Origin: an uncultured Hyphomicrobiales bacterium
GTDB lineage: Bacteria > Pseudomonadota > Alphaproteobacteria > Rhizobiales > Aestuariivirgaceae
DNA: 6,456 nt
Assembly (NCBI GenBank): GCA_903930095.1
Contig: CAIYXE010000720.1
Location: 1 to 6,456 of the forward strand
Reading direction: 5' to 3'
In this document: positions 6,437 through 6,456 of the stretch, piece after piece
How positions within the stretch are numbered: the stretch's first letter is position 1
Layout: each line of letters starts with the position of its first letter
The notes under the pieces: model-generated
Told to the model about the DNA's origin: nothing
What the model saw: only the letters and a program-made list of their open reading frames with translations
Databases searched by the model: none
Program-made: the position numbers and the translations under genes

Positions 6437-6456
6437 CTTGACGCTCGCCCGCTCCG

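Noticed and set aside
1..6456. Search for CRISPR arrays, tRNA or rRNA genes, insertion sequences, toxin-antitoxin or defence genes
   Set aside because: None was seen by eye. The repeats present are single palindromic elements, not regularly spaced arrays, and no transposase-like or RNA gene signature was recognised.

Overview
The window reads as a GC-rich alphaproteobacterial chromosome segment, most likely Hyphomicrobiales (rhizobia-related). This rests on the protein style of TypA, Ppa, FolD and the YggT/DUF167 pair, and on two intergenic palindromic elements that look like those scattered through rhizobial genomes. No genus can be named from the sequence alone. The right-hand two thirds is ordinary housekeeping core. 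The left end is a scar of gene decay.

Layout: (1) Positions 1 to about 350 hold, on the minus strand, the C-terminal part of a large arylsulfatase that runs off the left edge. From about 350 to 596, on the plus strand, is the C-terminal DNA-binding end of an AraC-type regulator. Both have lost their 5' halves and they meet head to head, as expected if one deletion removed the start regions of a divergent regulator/sulfatase pair. (2) 597-698 is a short gap filled mostly by an imperfect palindromic repeat. (3) 708-1646 encodes an alpha/beta hydrolase of the lysophospholipase/monoacylglycerol lipase type. It converges with a small J-domain co-chaperone gene (1643-2098, minus), and the two stop codons share one CTAG. 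(4) The J-domain gene is divergent from typA (2221-4053), a ribosome-associated GTPase. Downstream on the same strand is ppa (4161-4697), the soluble inorganic pyrophosphatase, behind a short leader with a perfect hairpin. (5) 4718-4847 is a composite palindromic element between the convergent ppa and folD. (6) On the minus strand a compact operon runs leftward from a candidate promoter near 6408-6436: a YggT-family membrane protein, a DUF167/YggU-family protein (4-nt GTGA overlap) and folD (2-nt gap).

Functionally the core genes serve basic growth. TypA acts in translation and ribosome assembly under stress, the J-protein presumably works with DnaK, Ppa pulls biosynthetic reactions forward by removing pyrophosphate, and FolD supplies one-carbon folates. 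No defence system, transposon, CRISPR array, tRNA or rRNA was found. The items most worth a second look are the truncated sulfatase/araC junction and the two palindromic elements. I do not see an undescribed biological system here.
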